In this document: positions 12,580-25,500 of the stretch, in pieces
Layout of the letters: each line of letters starts with the position of its first letter
Position numbering within the stretch: the first letter of the stretch is position 1
NCBI RefSeq assembly: GCF_964340395.1
Contig: NC_135553.1
Coordinates: 8,547,001-8,611,000, forward strand
Origin: Glandiceps talaboti
Taxonomy: Eukaryota; Hemichordata; Enteropneusta; Spengelidae
Length of the DNA: 64,000 nt
Reading direction: 5' to 3'
Program-made: the position numbers and the translations under genes
The notes under the pieces: model-generated
Seen by the model: the letters and a program-made list of their open reading frames with translations, nothing else
Told to the model about the DNA's origin: nothing
Databases searched by the model: none

Positions 12580-13140
12580 AATCATGACCTTGACCTTAAA
12601 CTTTAAGGTCACTTTCAAACTAAATCTAGTTCCATCATGCTACAGTCTGGACAGCAGATATGAAATTTATTATATGGCTATCTGTGTGTTCAAAATACAT
12701 GCCTTGATATTGATATGTTTCGCACATTACGGAATATGTATATATATATAAACCATGTAGACCTATACTATGGATGTCTGGTACTGTATTTTCTAAATCT
12801 ACCCTGACTTTGACCAAATTTCAATGTTACTATGGCTCGTTAGAGTATGTGCCTTCAAGGGTAGACCTGTTGCATATTTCATAAGAGTTTCACCATACTG
12901 GTACGTTATATAATTACTAGCCTTTTATGATGGCATAGACCATTTCTCTAGAGCTGTACAAGTGTTGAATAAATTCACCGTTTATTAAAAGTAATGATTT
13001 ACGTGGTTTTAAATTTGTTATATTATTCCCAAGAACTCAATTCCAGTAAGTATATTTGAGTTGATTTGAAATATATTCCGAAAGTCAAGTTACCCATCGT
13101 CATATTTGCATGGCTCATAACTTGTTCACCATTTCTTGGC
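12580..13140 (-). repeat. Diverged TGACCTTGACC-type repeat
   Basis: Contains 'atgaccttgacctt', 'ccctgactttgacc' and related blocks spaced about 200 bp apart. These resemble, on the opposite strand, the 'aaggtcaaggtcaa' blocks of the array at 49110-50230. Highly diverged; boundaries approximate. Confidence 0.4.
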
Positions 13141-13645
13141 TCCATCACGTACGAGATAGATTATTCCTTCAAATGCATGTGTATGATTCATTGACTGTAT
13201 TCACAGTTCATAGCATGCGCATCAATCATTTTGACACTAGTACAAAGAAGGAATAGAACAAAAAAGGAAGCGATAGCATCTTTAATTAAAACACAAGATG
13301 AATATATTCTGCGTTGTCAAACATGTCTTTCTTGAGAGTCTTGGTCGCTCATTTGCTAGATATAGGGTTTATGATTTCTGAGCCAACTGGAACTCAAAGT
13401 GCAATGTGATAAATCGAAGTAATTGCTAAAAAGCAGGGGAACAGTAATCTAGATATATATGGGTGATTTATGGTAAAAGCATGCAGTGACATCAGTAAAC
13501 TTAGCGGATTTTGAGATGTAACAGGCAATATATAACGTAATAAGAGTATAGAGAAAATATCGTTCTAAATCATATTTATATCTATAATCATGCACAAAAT
13601 CAAACAACTGGTATTGACGGAACAAAATAACCAATCTTGGTAAAC

Positions 13646-13739
13646 CATACAGTTCTGACCCAAATGTTTCGAAGAGACTGAGCTCCTCTTCATCGGTGGG
13701 TCTCCAGTCTCTTCGAAATATGTGGATCAGAACTGTATG
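13646..13739. repeat. 94-bp inverted repeat beside (TA)n, with hammerhead-like core on the minus strand
   Basis: Two paired blocks are nested: CATACAGTTCTGA (13646-13658) with TCAGAACTGTATG (13727-13739), and TTTCGAAGAGACTG (13667-13680) with CAGTCTCTTCGAAA (13705-13718). The central 24 nt are unpaired. Read on the minus strand, the segment gives CCGATGA, a GAAGAG/CTCTTC stem, then GAAAC, resembling the CUGAUGA...GAAAC core of hammerhead ribozymes found in Penelope-like elements. U4 is replaced by C and stem I does not form convincingly, so this would be a decayed relative at best. A (TA)n tract starts 42 bp away. Confidence 0.5.
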
Positions 13740-13780
13740 AACGGTACGGTATTATTCTATAGAACCTCAGTGCAAAGATG

Positions 13781-13884
<104 letters not shown>

Positions 13885-14007
13885 GACTTATAGCATCCGT
13901 ATTTTTTTAAATTAAATTTATAATGCTCTGCTACTAATATTGCATCGAGCACTGTTCTCTCCAGTGGGACACTTATACTTATATGAGTATATATATATAT
14001 ATATATT

Positions 14008-14720
14008 ACTTTGTTTGTGAGAAGATTCCATGTTCTTTGCCGTTAACGAGTTTATTCATCCTTTTGTAATGTTCATTTGCCGACCTCTAATTATACTTGT
14101 CTAGCCCCGAACCCACAACTTCACCTATTGCCATGGGCACGATCACTGATACCTCGTGTTTACATCCATTGAGTCTCCAATATCGTTTCAGAGTACTTTT
14201 AGCCTCTATTTGGAACATTCATAGTACAGTTGCGGGAGTTCAGCCCTAATGGGACTTGAGGCACACTTGATTTTGAAAATTGGAGATTTTCAGAACAAAA
14301 ACGGCTACCAAGTTTGCCAATCCACCAAACACTGAAATGGACGGAGTACAAAGGTACCCTTTAAAGCGAACTAAAAGAGGAAAATAGTACTCGGTCACAA
14401 CTGTGTGACAAAAACATCACTCTTGTCGAAGAATAACATTGCATACGTCATTTGATGATGTTTTAAAAGGAATCATCTTTGTTTCAAATTGTAACTATAG
14501 GACATATTAAGGCAGCCCTGCTAATCGGGTAACATAATGACTGCAGAGATCCTTTCACAGATATACGTATATTCCAGTTTCCTACTTTCATTTATCACAG
14601 TGAGGTGTTTCAAATATTAGTATGCAGGATGGGCTGAGTGCAACGTTTCACCTTAACAAAATTCCGTGATGTATTGCGCTATTATCTTGTTAAATCATCG
14701 CCTTTTAATTACTATATCCT
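14008..14720. other. Unannotated AT-rich sequence
   Basis: No gene or repeat recognised before the acceptor of the candidate exon at 14732. Confidence 0.45.
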
Positions 14721-14731
14721 CTTTATTTCAG

Positions 14732-14817
14732 GCTTCAAGGAATTGGTACACTGTTTTGATGTTGTCGATGTATGTTCTTTTCTTGGAAAATGGATTCGTG
14801 AAATTTTGACTCACGAG
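14732..14817 (+). CDS. Candidate internal coding exon, unidentified gene
   Basis: An 86-nt segment bounded by a consensus acceptor (pyrimidine-rich CCTCTTTATTTCAG, ending at 14731) and a consensus donor (GAG followed by GTAAGT, GT at 14818-14819). One frame is open throughout, in which the exon supplies the last two bases of its first codon and ends on a codon boundary. It reads as a plausible folded segment including FDVVDVCSFLGKWIREI, with balanced polar and hydrophobic residues unlike repeat-derived frames. I do not recognise the family. No flanking exon of the same gene could be identified, so introns would be long. The combination of both splice sites with an open frame can occur by chance in 64 kb, so this remains a candidate. 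Confidence 0.45.
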
Positions 14818-15094
14818 GTAAGTTTGAAGACCGAATGTTCACCTATCCTTATTGTAACCCTTAATTTTCATGATATATAGGAAAGAGACCCACACATTCA
14901 CTTGGCTGTCGACTGCCTCATAATTGAATATATGATAGGTAAATTTTGAAAACGTACAAGTTAAATGACTGCTCCTGGTGTTTAATTGTGTTCAAAAAGC
15001 CAAATTTTCTCTGTAAAAGACAACTCCCGAGGTTTAATTTGGTTCAAATCATGAGTAAAATATTTCGTGCTCCCCTTTCAGACTATTGGAAATT

Positions 15095-15160
15095 TCATGC
15101 CCCCCCCCCCCTCCCCTTCACACCCACAATTTCTTACGTGCCCCCCCCCCCCCCAACCAT
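15095..15160. repeat. C-rich low-complexity tracts
   Basis: Two poly-C runs (about 15101-15111 and 15141-15154) separated by CTCCCCTTCACACCC-type sequence. The proline-rich frame across them is an artefact. Confidence 0.85.
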
Positions 15161-15445
15161 AAATTCTGACAAATATCGCCTAATTTCCCCTTTTTAAAGC
15201 ATTACCGGCAAAATATAACTTGTGGGCGTTAATGAAACAAAGTGTGAAATACTGTTCTCAAAAGCATGTTGTGTACGCTGAATTGTCCGTGAAATGTCGT
15301 GACCTGACAAAAAATATATTGATTCAGTAGAATATGCATTATCAGAACGCGGTAAATGTAGGCAGACAATAATTTTACAGTTTTCTTGTTAGTTTTATAT
15401 TAAAATATTACCGGGAATTATAGTGCGCTTTTAATGGCATAGAGT

Positions 15446-15494
15446 GTGAGTGAGTGAGTGAGTGAGTGAGTGAGTGAGTGAGTGAGTGAGTGAG
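15446..15494. repeat. (GAGT)n microsatellite
   Basis: About 12 GAGT units. Confidence 0.95.
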
Positions 15495-16908
15495 AATAAT
15501 TTTTTGAAAGGTGTTGTGTACTTTGACGTTTGGGATGATGTGTCATCACGTCTGACACCTCATTGTGGTGGCCTAGAAAACATGTAGGTTCTACATCTGT
15601 AGTATATCACAGACAAGTAAGCTTACCTGTCTGCGAGTATATGCGTTATCAAACTACAAGTAAGCTGACAAGAACTGTAATCCTAATAATGCATGGTATA
15701 CTAGGGTTTGACAGGCTAAGCAGACTTGGTGTTTTTTTTCAACACGTTCTTATCTCTGAAATCTACGCATAAAGTCATCTTGTGACCGTTGACAAGCTCA
15801 CGGTGGAAGAGGGCTAAGAAGTACTGGTCATTGAATTTAATGTTACAGAGTACTTACAATAACTAGCAATGGTAAACTTAATTTCTTGTTGACAGTGAAT
15901 TAAAAACCACAATGTGGAGAAAACTGTAAAGTTTGTTTCTATATGCTTATAAGGAAAGGGTAGTCAGCATCTATAAACATAGAAATGTAACTCCACTCGG
16001 CGGACACAGTTACCGTAGAAGTTGATTTGAACTACTTCATACCTTTGTTGGGGAAAAAGGTTATGCCATTTTGTGTAAGCGCGTTTCTTTACAAACCTCG
16101 CTATTATTTTCCATTTTCTAGACCTTCCCTAAACGTCACTGCAAGGAAAAGACTCATATGGTTCATATAGTAATGGTTGAAAGCTGGTTACGTGGATTTG
16201 TTCTTTAAGAGTCCGAAAGTACCGGAAAGGTCAAGTTGTAGATAAGCAGGCCATTATATTCGAATTAAAACAGAACTTTGTACGAGACTCCCCCCCCCCC
16301 CCCTTTCAGGAAAAGATTGGATAGTATGTTATTGCATAGTCGGCCAACTAAAAACGGTAATTTTCGCTGAGAAAACCGGCCGAATAGTTGATTAAAAGCA
16401 TGCCAGATTACAAAGGAATACAACTTTGGTCGACTCCCATCTGATATGTATATCCAACTGGCACCAAAGGCTCAATCCGACTAATAGACAGTCCCAGCTA
16501 ATAAGCACAACGAACTGACTGTATACAAAATCCCCTGTAAGCATCCTTATATCATACAAATGAAACTAACTTTGATGCATGTCTATCAGCAGTGCCATGG
16601 AGACACACAAATCAACCGTTTGTGTAAGACATTTTCATCGTTTGTTACTTGAAGATATTTTCCTATCCATTGTAGACAGTATTGATTCCTTACTGCTATA
16701 TTTCTATGTTTTCAATTATTTGTGACGTAAGGGGTCTAAAAACAATTACAAAATAGAAACATTATGTATTAGGTATTTGATTCGTGCAAAGCAAAACTGG
16801 GGTGATTTCTCCAAGAACTCTTCAGGATTAATTAAATTTTGGCGTAAATGACATAAATAAATAGACACTAGACACTAGACACAAGCTGTTGTATCGACGA
16901 GAAACAGT
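15495..16908. other. Unannotated AT-rich sequence
   Basis: Contains a poly-C run near 16291-16302 and a short ACACTAGAC triplication at about 16864-16882; otherwise nothing recognised. Confidence 0.45.
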
Positions 16909-17719
16909 AAACCAGATTTAAACTGAATGCCTTCCTTCCGTAAGGGCAAAGACTTTAGAATTTATTTCCTACACACAATGATTGTTGGAATTCAACAGAA
17001 CATATGTGAATAGTTAAATGTTTTAAGTACCAAATTATACTGAATTTGAAGTATGCAGTTTGAAGATATAGTCAAACTACTGAAAATTGTTAATTACGCA
17101 AATTAGTCATTAAAACTAAAAGCTACATTATCAAACTTTACATGGTGCATGAACTTTGTTACCATCAATATATTACCAAATTATATTAAATCTATTTGAA
17201 GGGGACATTCTTAAGATATAGACTAATTACTGAAAATAATTAATTATGCAAATGTCTCATTAAAACTGAAAGCTACAACAATAACCTTTTCAGGACATGT
17301 GCCCTTTCTTATGTTTAAAGTATGTGCCAAACTGTATTGAATTTGAAGTGCGCATTCGTAAGTTATAGCCTAATTACTGAAAATCATTAATTATGCAAAT
17401 GAGTCATTACAGCTACAAGCTATAGTATCAAACTTTATATTACACCTACACTTTTTATCATCAATGTATACATCAAATTATATTGAACTTGAAGTGTGCA
17501 TTATTAAGATATAGCCTAATCACCGAAAACCATTAATTATGTAAAATAGCTCATTAATATTCTTGGAATGTTTACCAAAACCTAATCAGTTCTTGCCATA
17601 ACCTTGTAGAACACGTATATCGTTTGAATTGAGCCAGCAGTTTTTGAGAAAATGGTGATACAGACACACGGACTTTTCATCCCCAATATCCCAATATATA
17701 ACCTTCCTTACGGAAGGTA
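16909..17719 (+). mobile_element. Octamer-bearing tandem repeat element, copy B, with short inverted ends
   Basis: The best-preserved member of the family also at 670 and 5940. It opens with CCTTCCTTCCGTAAGG (16930-16945) and closes with CCTTCCTTACGGAAGG (17702-17717); CCTTCCGTAAG at one end is the inverse of CTTACGGAAGG at the other. The interior holds four or five units of about 120-150 bp containing 'atagcctaattactgaaaat' and 'cattaattatgcaaat'. Exact octamers lie at 17246-17253 and 17393-17400, with one-mismatch versions near 17097 and 17537. No coding frame. The architecture suggests a non-autonomous DNA element carrying internal satellite units. Confidence 0.6.
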
Positions 17720-18260
17720 AATAGCCATATATGTGGTCTTTTCCTACTTACTGTTGTTAATGTCAAATGCAAGAAAAAGCTCTTGTCAATCAATATATCT
17801 GTTGATTACTCATCGAGCAAGACGTTCCACCAGACTGTGAAATTTGTTTTGGAGACATGGTTGCATAAGTAAACTTTAATAATCTGCTGGATTTTCATTT
17901 AGATAAGGACAATGCAAGGCTTACATTTACTCAGAACGAAAATTGCAAAGTCTAAAAGAGGCTGGTAGATATTCTGCAAAGCAATATTCTAGATGTAGAG
18001 AAGACATCTATAATCAAATGGAAGGTGGTTAAAATGGCGAAGTTCACAACCTTTCACGAAATGACACTCGGTTTATTTTCGAACTGCATGTAGTGATATA
18101 GGAATGAATACCATTTACATGGGAGAAGGTATTAAAGCAAACATGAAGATTATGCCAATCAAAGCAAATGCGAAAGATGACCTCCAATGAAGGTGTATAT
18201 GGTAATAAGGGAGATATTTCATACTTTTTGCAATACAGTCTCGCTCCAGCGATACATATG

Positions 18261-18339
18261 CATACATACATACATACATACATACATACATACATACATA
18301 CATACATACATACATACATACATACATACATACATACAA
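18261..18339. repeat. (ATAC)n microsatellite
   Basis: About 20 uninterrupted units; frames across it are artefacts. Confidence 0.95.
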
Positions 18340-18579
18340 GTCATTTCAAAGAATGGATTCCAAAATAGATTCTCTGTCTGACTCACTTAAAATAACAAGT
18401 GATAATTACTAGCACAGATATTCTTGATTGCATATTTACACGAATACCCCGAATGTCGATCTATGGACATTTGTACCACAATGTTACATTGATTTCAGAG
18501 CTTCTGATTTGGCTAAATATCATTAGAACACAAGCTTCAAATTCCATACCATTTAATACATACATTGATGTTAATAAAG

Positions 18580-18860
18580 CACGCCTGTCCTACAAAGGTT
18601 GTTTAGCGTGTCATTTTTAATGAATTACAATAAATTGACGCATACATAGATGGTAACAAAGCGAATCGAGTCCTATAAAGATTTTTGCTATGCTTTTAAT
18701 TTGCATAAATAATTATTCTAGGCAACCAGCCAACATCTGAAGAACTCAAACTTCAAATTACATACATTCGACACATTCAATGACAATAACAAAGCACACA
18801 AGTCATGTTCTACAATGCACAGATTGTTGGTGTAGACTGTCCATAATGGATGACTTTCGG
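18580..18860 (-). repeat. Octamer-bearing repeat family, diverged inverted copy
   Basis: The minus strand contains the family's octamer and neighbouring blocks: ATTTGCAT on the plus strand at 18699-18706 and 'aacttcaaattacatacatt' near 18759-18778, inverse of the 'aaattatattgaatttgaagt' block. The unit structure is poorly preserved. Confidence 0.4.
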
Positions 18861-20355
18861 TAAATAGACAATTTTTAAAGAACACAACGTTGGAACTTCA
18901 TGTAATTCCGATTGATAACAGAAAACAGGCGTCATATATAGCCTTTTGATGAAGTTAGTAATTGTAATGAGTTATTTCAATATTTATGTATATATAGGAA
19001 CAACGATCAAAAGGAGTTCGTTATGTCTTTGCGGAAGGCTTCAGCGTACATTGTACGTCTGATATTGCCTTTAAATTACTCCAATGCCTGATGTCTGCCT
19101 ATTCAATATACGACTCTGCAGATGAAGGTCACACAGAGTTGAGTTTGGCTGTACCGCAGTGGGTATATATGAAAACCTACTTACCAGACAGACAATTAAT
19201 AGCGTTTTGTTGTACATCATTGGTTTGATGGCCAGTAGACATAGACATGTTTAAGTCCCGCATAATATGAAAAAAAGCAATAAATAATGACATATTGGAT
19301 CTCATTTCTCGTAAAGATTCCATCTGCGAGAGGCATTACATGTAATGCATACGATGTCGGCAGGGCAAAATTATGACCCGACCGTTAGTCGCACGCATAC
19401 TTGTTACAAGAAGTGTGAATATTATTGAAAAGTTAAAAGTGAAGGCCCATCAACAGCTGAATCGTGTAAGAAAACAAGCTCTTATTATGTGTATACATAT
19501 GATCATTATATTCATAAATACTGTAACAATAGGTGATAAGTGATCAATTCAGTACACTAACTTTCCCAGCTGTGTGTGTGCCAATGTAAAGATGAGAATC
19601 CGTTTCTACAAATGATACAACTTATAATGGCTATTAAAATGACATTGTCATCAAAGCTCTGAAATGTTTTTCGAAAATAAATTGGTGTGAATACCTATCA
19701 AAAATATCTGATACATCAATCACCATATCCCTCTATCTACATGTATTTGGTGTAAATAACCAACAAGAAATTAGAGTCAATTGTAGATGAAGGTTTTATA
19801 ACAATGACTTATATTTATAATTGTTACTTGTCTAATTCTAAAATTTCACCATGATTTATCACCATGACATGAATGAAATGTAGCCTTGGCCTTGTCAGCT
19901 TTTGATAAACTTTTTTTTTGAATTATACTCCAGTGCTGTTTGAATTCACCACAGCATCGTCTCGATGTTTTTAGTTGAAATAAGCGATGGCTCGTTAATG
20001 GTGACAACGTGTTTGCTTTTATACATATGCAACGTATACGTAAAACCCAAACGAGTAAAGATAACGAATAGAATATTTGTCGTTTATTTGTGTTTCGATC
20101 CTTGAAGCGAAAATCATTGACGTAAAAAGCAAACTTACTGAAACATGAGACAAATTGTCATACATTAAGGTTTATTGGCAAGCGGACAGTTTAGATAAAG
20201 CTAGAGAATGAACGCCATCTATATTTATAAACTAAAATACATCAATTGATGCAAAAGCACACCCGTTTACCAGTAATAAATGATGTTGTACATGCGACAG
20301 TTAGTGCTAGCTTATAGCTAGATTTCGAAATGTAGTGTGTATGTATGTGTGATGT
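18861..20355. other. Unannotated AT-rich sequence
   Basis: No gene, RNA gene or repeat family recognised. Confidence 0.45.
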
Positions 20356-20360
20356 GTACA

Positions 20361-20391
20361 TATATATATGTGTGTGTGTGTGCGCGCGCGC

Positions 20392-20438
<47 letters not shown>

Positions 20439-20453
20439 TGAGTGAGTGAGTGT
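20361..20453. repeat. Compound microsatellite (TA)(TG)(CG)(TG)(AGTG)
   Basis: Adjacent dinucleotide tracts include about six CG units at 20382-20394, a potential Z-DNA-forming alternating purine-pyrimidine run, followed by a (TG) tract and (AGTG) units. Confidence 0.9.
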
Positions 20454-20719
20454 TGGAAAAGACAAGCAGTCTCCAGTTTAAAGATTCTAAGATTCCGCTT
20501 TGAATATTGTTGGGTTCTTTCCAGTTCATTTCTATTAAACATGTTTCAGCAAAAGTCGGATGTTATACATGCACTCTTGATGGGGTGGAACCCTTTTATC
20601 CCCTGGTGTGTCAATTAGTTTCATTGGCTTCTATAATCAGTATGCTGTCAATTAATTACTACTCTACCTTTTTGTGCTCTATCTTGGCAATGAAGTACTT
20701 TGAAGGGGTTCTAGGACAA

Positions 20720-20756
20720 ACGCCCCCGGACAAATGCCCCCCGGACAAAGGACTTC
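20720..20756. repeat. Short GGACAAA-(T/C)GCCCCC tandem
   Basis: Three copies of a GGACAAA core separated by C-rich linkers, in a locally GC-rich patch. Possibly the end of a dispersed element; not identified. Confidence 0.5.
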
Positions 20757-20759
20757 AAG

Positions 20760-22525
20760 TTCAACGGCCTTTACGTGCAGGTAGTTGTAGTTTTAGATTT
20801 TGCAATTTTGCAATTATTCATAAATTTCCATTCTTAAACATAGAAGCTATCAGTCAAGCCATTGCCAAGTTATAATGACTATAATAATATATACATTAAC
20901 CTCTTCAATGACTCAAATGAAACCATCCATGCATGTGTTTTCGTCAGATTGGATTTGATAATTACACTCATTAACACATTCCAATGACCCCTTCTTTCTC
21001 TATCTCGAATCAATGTTTGCATTTCTAAGGATTTACTGGGCATGTGACCTTTTAGTTATGAAGGATATTCGGTATTGTTTCATAAATCTTATTAAATATA
21101 CGTAAAAAAGACATAACTTCATTATTCATTTTGTTACACATTCGCAGTGTCCGAACATGTTCAAGGTTTGATAATGATTAATACTGCGGCGGCTATGTAT
21201 TTGCATCATTTCTGTTTTTCGTAATCAGCGCGCACAGATTGCATAAATGTTTCAACTTTGGTTCGAATAGTGATTGATTTATTTATTGCTTATTTGAACA
21301 ACACGAAATTTACATTTTACAGATTCGATTCGGATCACATCTTATTGATTCGAATCTGAATCCAAATCGACATCATTCTTAGTCTTCAGCTTTGTAAATG
21401 TATGGGATATTGATTCCTTCGACGTTCAAAACATATGAAGTACAGTCTACGATATGGGGAATACATACATTCCTCTGCTAAGACTAAGACTTACGGGGTT
21501 ATTTATTAGCCATAACATTACCTATTCTCATTAGCTGCCTATAGTTTAGGATGTGTGCAAGGTTAGATGTTCTAATAACTTCACGACAACGGGTGGTTTA
21601 CATGTAAGAACACACATTGTGTGTGCGGTTGTGACAACCGTTGTTTAAATAGCTTTATGGTTATTAACACGACATGGCCTATAGTCTAATGTTTCTTGAG
21701 CATCCAGTAGCCTCGTAAACATCCATGGCGTAGTAAACATTTCGAGGCAAAGGGGAAGCACATTTACACAAGTGATGTAGAATCTGAGATGATATTGCTT
21801 AACCTTGTTGAGTTTGTATGTTCAACGTGTCACTCGATAGATAAAGAGAAAGCGCGGCTGGAATAAGCCTTAGAGCTAGCTTCCTTATCGATTTCTTCCA
21901 CACTCTGTATCTGTAAAGTAGCTTACACAAAATGTTCTTTATCGATCCTTCTATGTTAAGCCTAACTTTATCATTATCACTCGAATGCAAATTGTGTTTC
22001 TATTAGTTAGTAAGACTGCTGTGGAAGGGCAGCTCACAATATGATAAGTGTGTTTTGTTGCCTTGTTGGAAGGTTTATGTGATGTGATGTGATGAGTTTT
22101 TTTTGGGGGGGACCAAAAAGAGGAGAAAGGGATTCTGGACCCTATGTTTATGTTTCCCCTATCGTGATTAAATGACAACATCACTTAATTGTTGATGTCC
22201 AATGGTTTATCCGACTGAAAGCCTCAACCCAGACCAACTTGGTGAGTGCTCGGAGAGTCCATGACACAGTTTTGTCATTCTAAAAGTACGATGATTCTTT
22301 CGTCTATAGTGGTACAGATCATCTTCGGATGGTGTTGTGAAGTCCGGCATGTGCAGGCTTGGTGAAATCACGATCAGAGAGTATAATATTTTCATCATAC
22401 CGGGGATGATATTCAGAATGGTTGAATTTTGAATACTCAGCGAGAAATATCTATTTGAAGGCAATTTTAATGATGTAAAATATCATAATAGTCACACGTG
22501 TGCACAAATTCACACAAAACATGTA
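20760..22525. other. Unannotated AT-rich sequence
   Basis: A donor-like TTG then GTGAGT lies at about 22239-22246 after a short frame, but no acceptor or start supports an exon. Nothing else recognised. Confidence 0.4.
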
Positions 22526-22529
22526 GTTT

Positions 22530-22550
22530 AGACAGACAGACAGCCAGACT

Positions 22551-22590
<40 letters not shown>

Positions 22591-22592
22591 GT
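22530..22592. repeat. (ACAG)n microsatellite
   Basis: About 15 ACAG units with two early interruptions, followed by a GC-rich patch containing GCGCGCGC. Confidence 0.9.
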
Positions 22593-25500
22593 TTGCGGTC
22601 GGGCGTGCATGGGTGCACTCGCGCGCGCAGTATGTATTTTATACTCTATAGTTTAACATGCTCTTACGTACGCTGTTACAGTAACATTTAGCTTTGATCA
22701 AGTTGATTTTATAATGAATCAACTACACTCATGAACGATGGTTGAAATATTGCTACAAAAACGTAATGGTTATACACATATCAGAGAGTGTCGAGGGGCC
22801 TACTCGAACAATCACCTCAATCAAATGGCTGAGACTACCACCTTGTTGACCTTTAATACCCAGGGGTGTTTTGCGTCATTTAGTGTTATTCGCATTTAGC
22901 AATAATCAGTTCAACCATGGCAGAGAGACGTATTTGTGGTGTATGACGCTCGTAACAATTATATGTACTAATTATCATGTACGTATATCAGTACTGTCAA
23001 TTAACTATTATATATGCACACACACAGACACACACGTATACAGACACACAAACACATATAAACAACTTCTTCAAATGATAAAAGTTAACAATTTTGTCCC
23101 TTTGCTAGTCGATGTAAATTGACAATGTCGCAATATGAGTTCCTTGACGAAATGGAATTTCTTCTTGTTGAATGTTGCTCTTTAAATTGACGATGACCGA
23201 TTTTGAATTACGGGTTGTTGTTTTTCTAGAAAGCAAGTTTGTGAACACTCTGGTGTCTGTACTTATTCGGTTGATAAGAACTTGTCAAACACTCACATTA
23301 TAAAGAGACATTAGCTGGGAAACCATCTTTGCATCACTCCTATTGCATATCACGATTGATTATTCCTAGTGTACATTGCATATATGATGGATGATAGTAA
23401 GTGACTCTAACTATCAGGGAGAATATTTCACATAGAATTTATTGTCAAAACTATTCATAAGGACACTATTATGCCACCATGTCGTACAGCTGGGTAATCA
23501 CAAGTACATTAGTAGCGGCTATAACAGTACAAGAATACTCTCCATCAAGTCAAAATACATATTGTATGTATCATTCATTACATGATGTATTGACTTCCTA
23601 AGTGGGTATAGCTCATTAAGCTGTCATAAACACACATCATCAGCTGTCAAAAAACCCAGAATACTTTAAACTTACAATAACACTTGACCATGTTGTCTAG
23701 TAAGTTGACTTTAAAGTGAAAAGTAATTTTTTTTCTTGCGTCCTGTGTGTATAGCTTAACATGTACTCTTTATAATTTAATGGATTTCTGGACCACTGGT
23801 GCATAGGGTGGTAATTAGAATGACCATTGTTCAAGGTAATCCTGTGAATCATTCTGCAAGCAATGATGAATTAAATCTAAGCGTGATTTGATGATTAAAC
23901 CGTGTTGTCGTATAGCTTGCATTACTGTAACAAACAAATGTTAAGATATATAGATGCTTTCTTGCCACAAAGAAGTGATTTGAGATGAAAGATACAATTT
24001 ATGAAACAACAGGGGACTATCCGCAATTGTCTTTTCGTTCAGTATAAAGGAAAACCCACCCATGATTACGACAAGGCTCCAGATGTCGTTTAATTCTGTA
24101 GGATTGTAAGGAAGATCAATACTAACTCTAAGGCTAAGTAACAAAACTATCGATTTGAAAGGTATTACATTATAAAACGTGCTTGGAATCTATTGATAAT
24201 CCAGATTCAAATTCAAAACATATTAAGAGCATTTACAGATAAATAACTATTCATTTACTTGGTTGATGAGTTGAGACGTCAAAGCGATATCAGTGATGTC
24301 GGAGTACTTTAGATGATCCTGCCGCTATACTGTGATTTATCTAATAGTAAGGATGAAATGTTATACAAATATATCCGGTCAAACTGAAACAGAAAATCTA
24401 ATTTTGCTTGCTTGATAAAGATCTTACGAACATTACCACATTTCATCGTCAGGTTTAACAAAACCAACATTGGTACATTTTCCCAGATTTGTAATACACT
24501 TTGCTCCAGTCACTATATATATCATTTAAAAGGTTTCATCGTGTAATACATTTCCAATGTAGCAACATTACCAAAATTTTATCAAACCATGGGAACAAAT
24601 ACAGCAACATTAGCCTGATTTTTGTTGAGCCAAACAACATTGTTACTGGCTTCGATAGTATTGAGCCCCATAATAAACTTTGTATTATATTGGTTTCAGT
24701 TAACTAACAACTGCAATCTTAGACTCAGAATGATTTAGGACAGGAGGATTCATTTTATATTTAAGTATTTTACCAACATAATTTTAAATAACAAAATCAA
24801 GTAGTTGCATATCAGTTTCTTAGCCTTCTTTAGTCATATTCCTATAAAGGAACATATTGAGGATTGTTAAAAAAACTCCCAGAAGGCATTATCATTTATG
24901 ATTAACATCTTCGGAATTTGCGTCATCAACGGACGGATATCGATTACTTTCGGAAAGGTTGTTTAAGGTTTCAATATTCGGCTAAACTTACCTGGCCATT
25001 ATCCTATCGTAGAATGTATACAACTGCAGGACAGTATAAAATTTCATATGTACGTGTTTCAGTTTGAGTTAAATACTATATTCTACATGCCCGGGAAAGT
25101 GCATCTGCTCTAAGAAAGCGAGTGGTGATATACAGGAAAAAAGAATTCAGGGACCTCGATGTAAACCTTTTGATAAAGGGATTTATGTAACGATTGAAGC
25201 TGACCACATACTTGTGTTTATTGCAAAATAGAAAATGGGTTGTAAATTTTATTCAGAACTGAATATCATATTGCTGACACATAATAAAATTTGATGGCTT
25301 GGATCTTTTATCTTTTATTTTTATTCGCCTTTGGCACATTTTTTCATCCCGTGATGGAGAGTCGTTTGAAATGGGTGTCAATCGTAATCCAACTATCCAA
25401 CTTTCTTACATGATGCTCAATGGTGTATTCGCCTCGGTAATATAATAGGAATCGTACACTTGTTGCTGTCCTGTGTTTCAAGGAAACACACACTCGCTCA

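Noticed and set aside
22203-22240. Short ATG frame ending at a GTGAGT donor
   Set aside because: Poor start context, no promoter or acceptor, very short.
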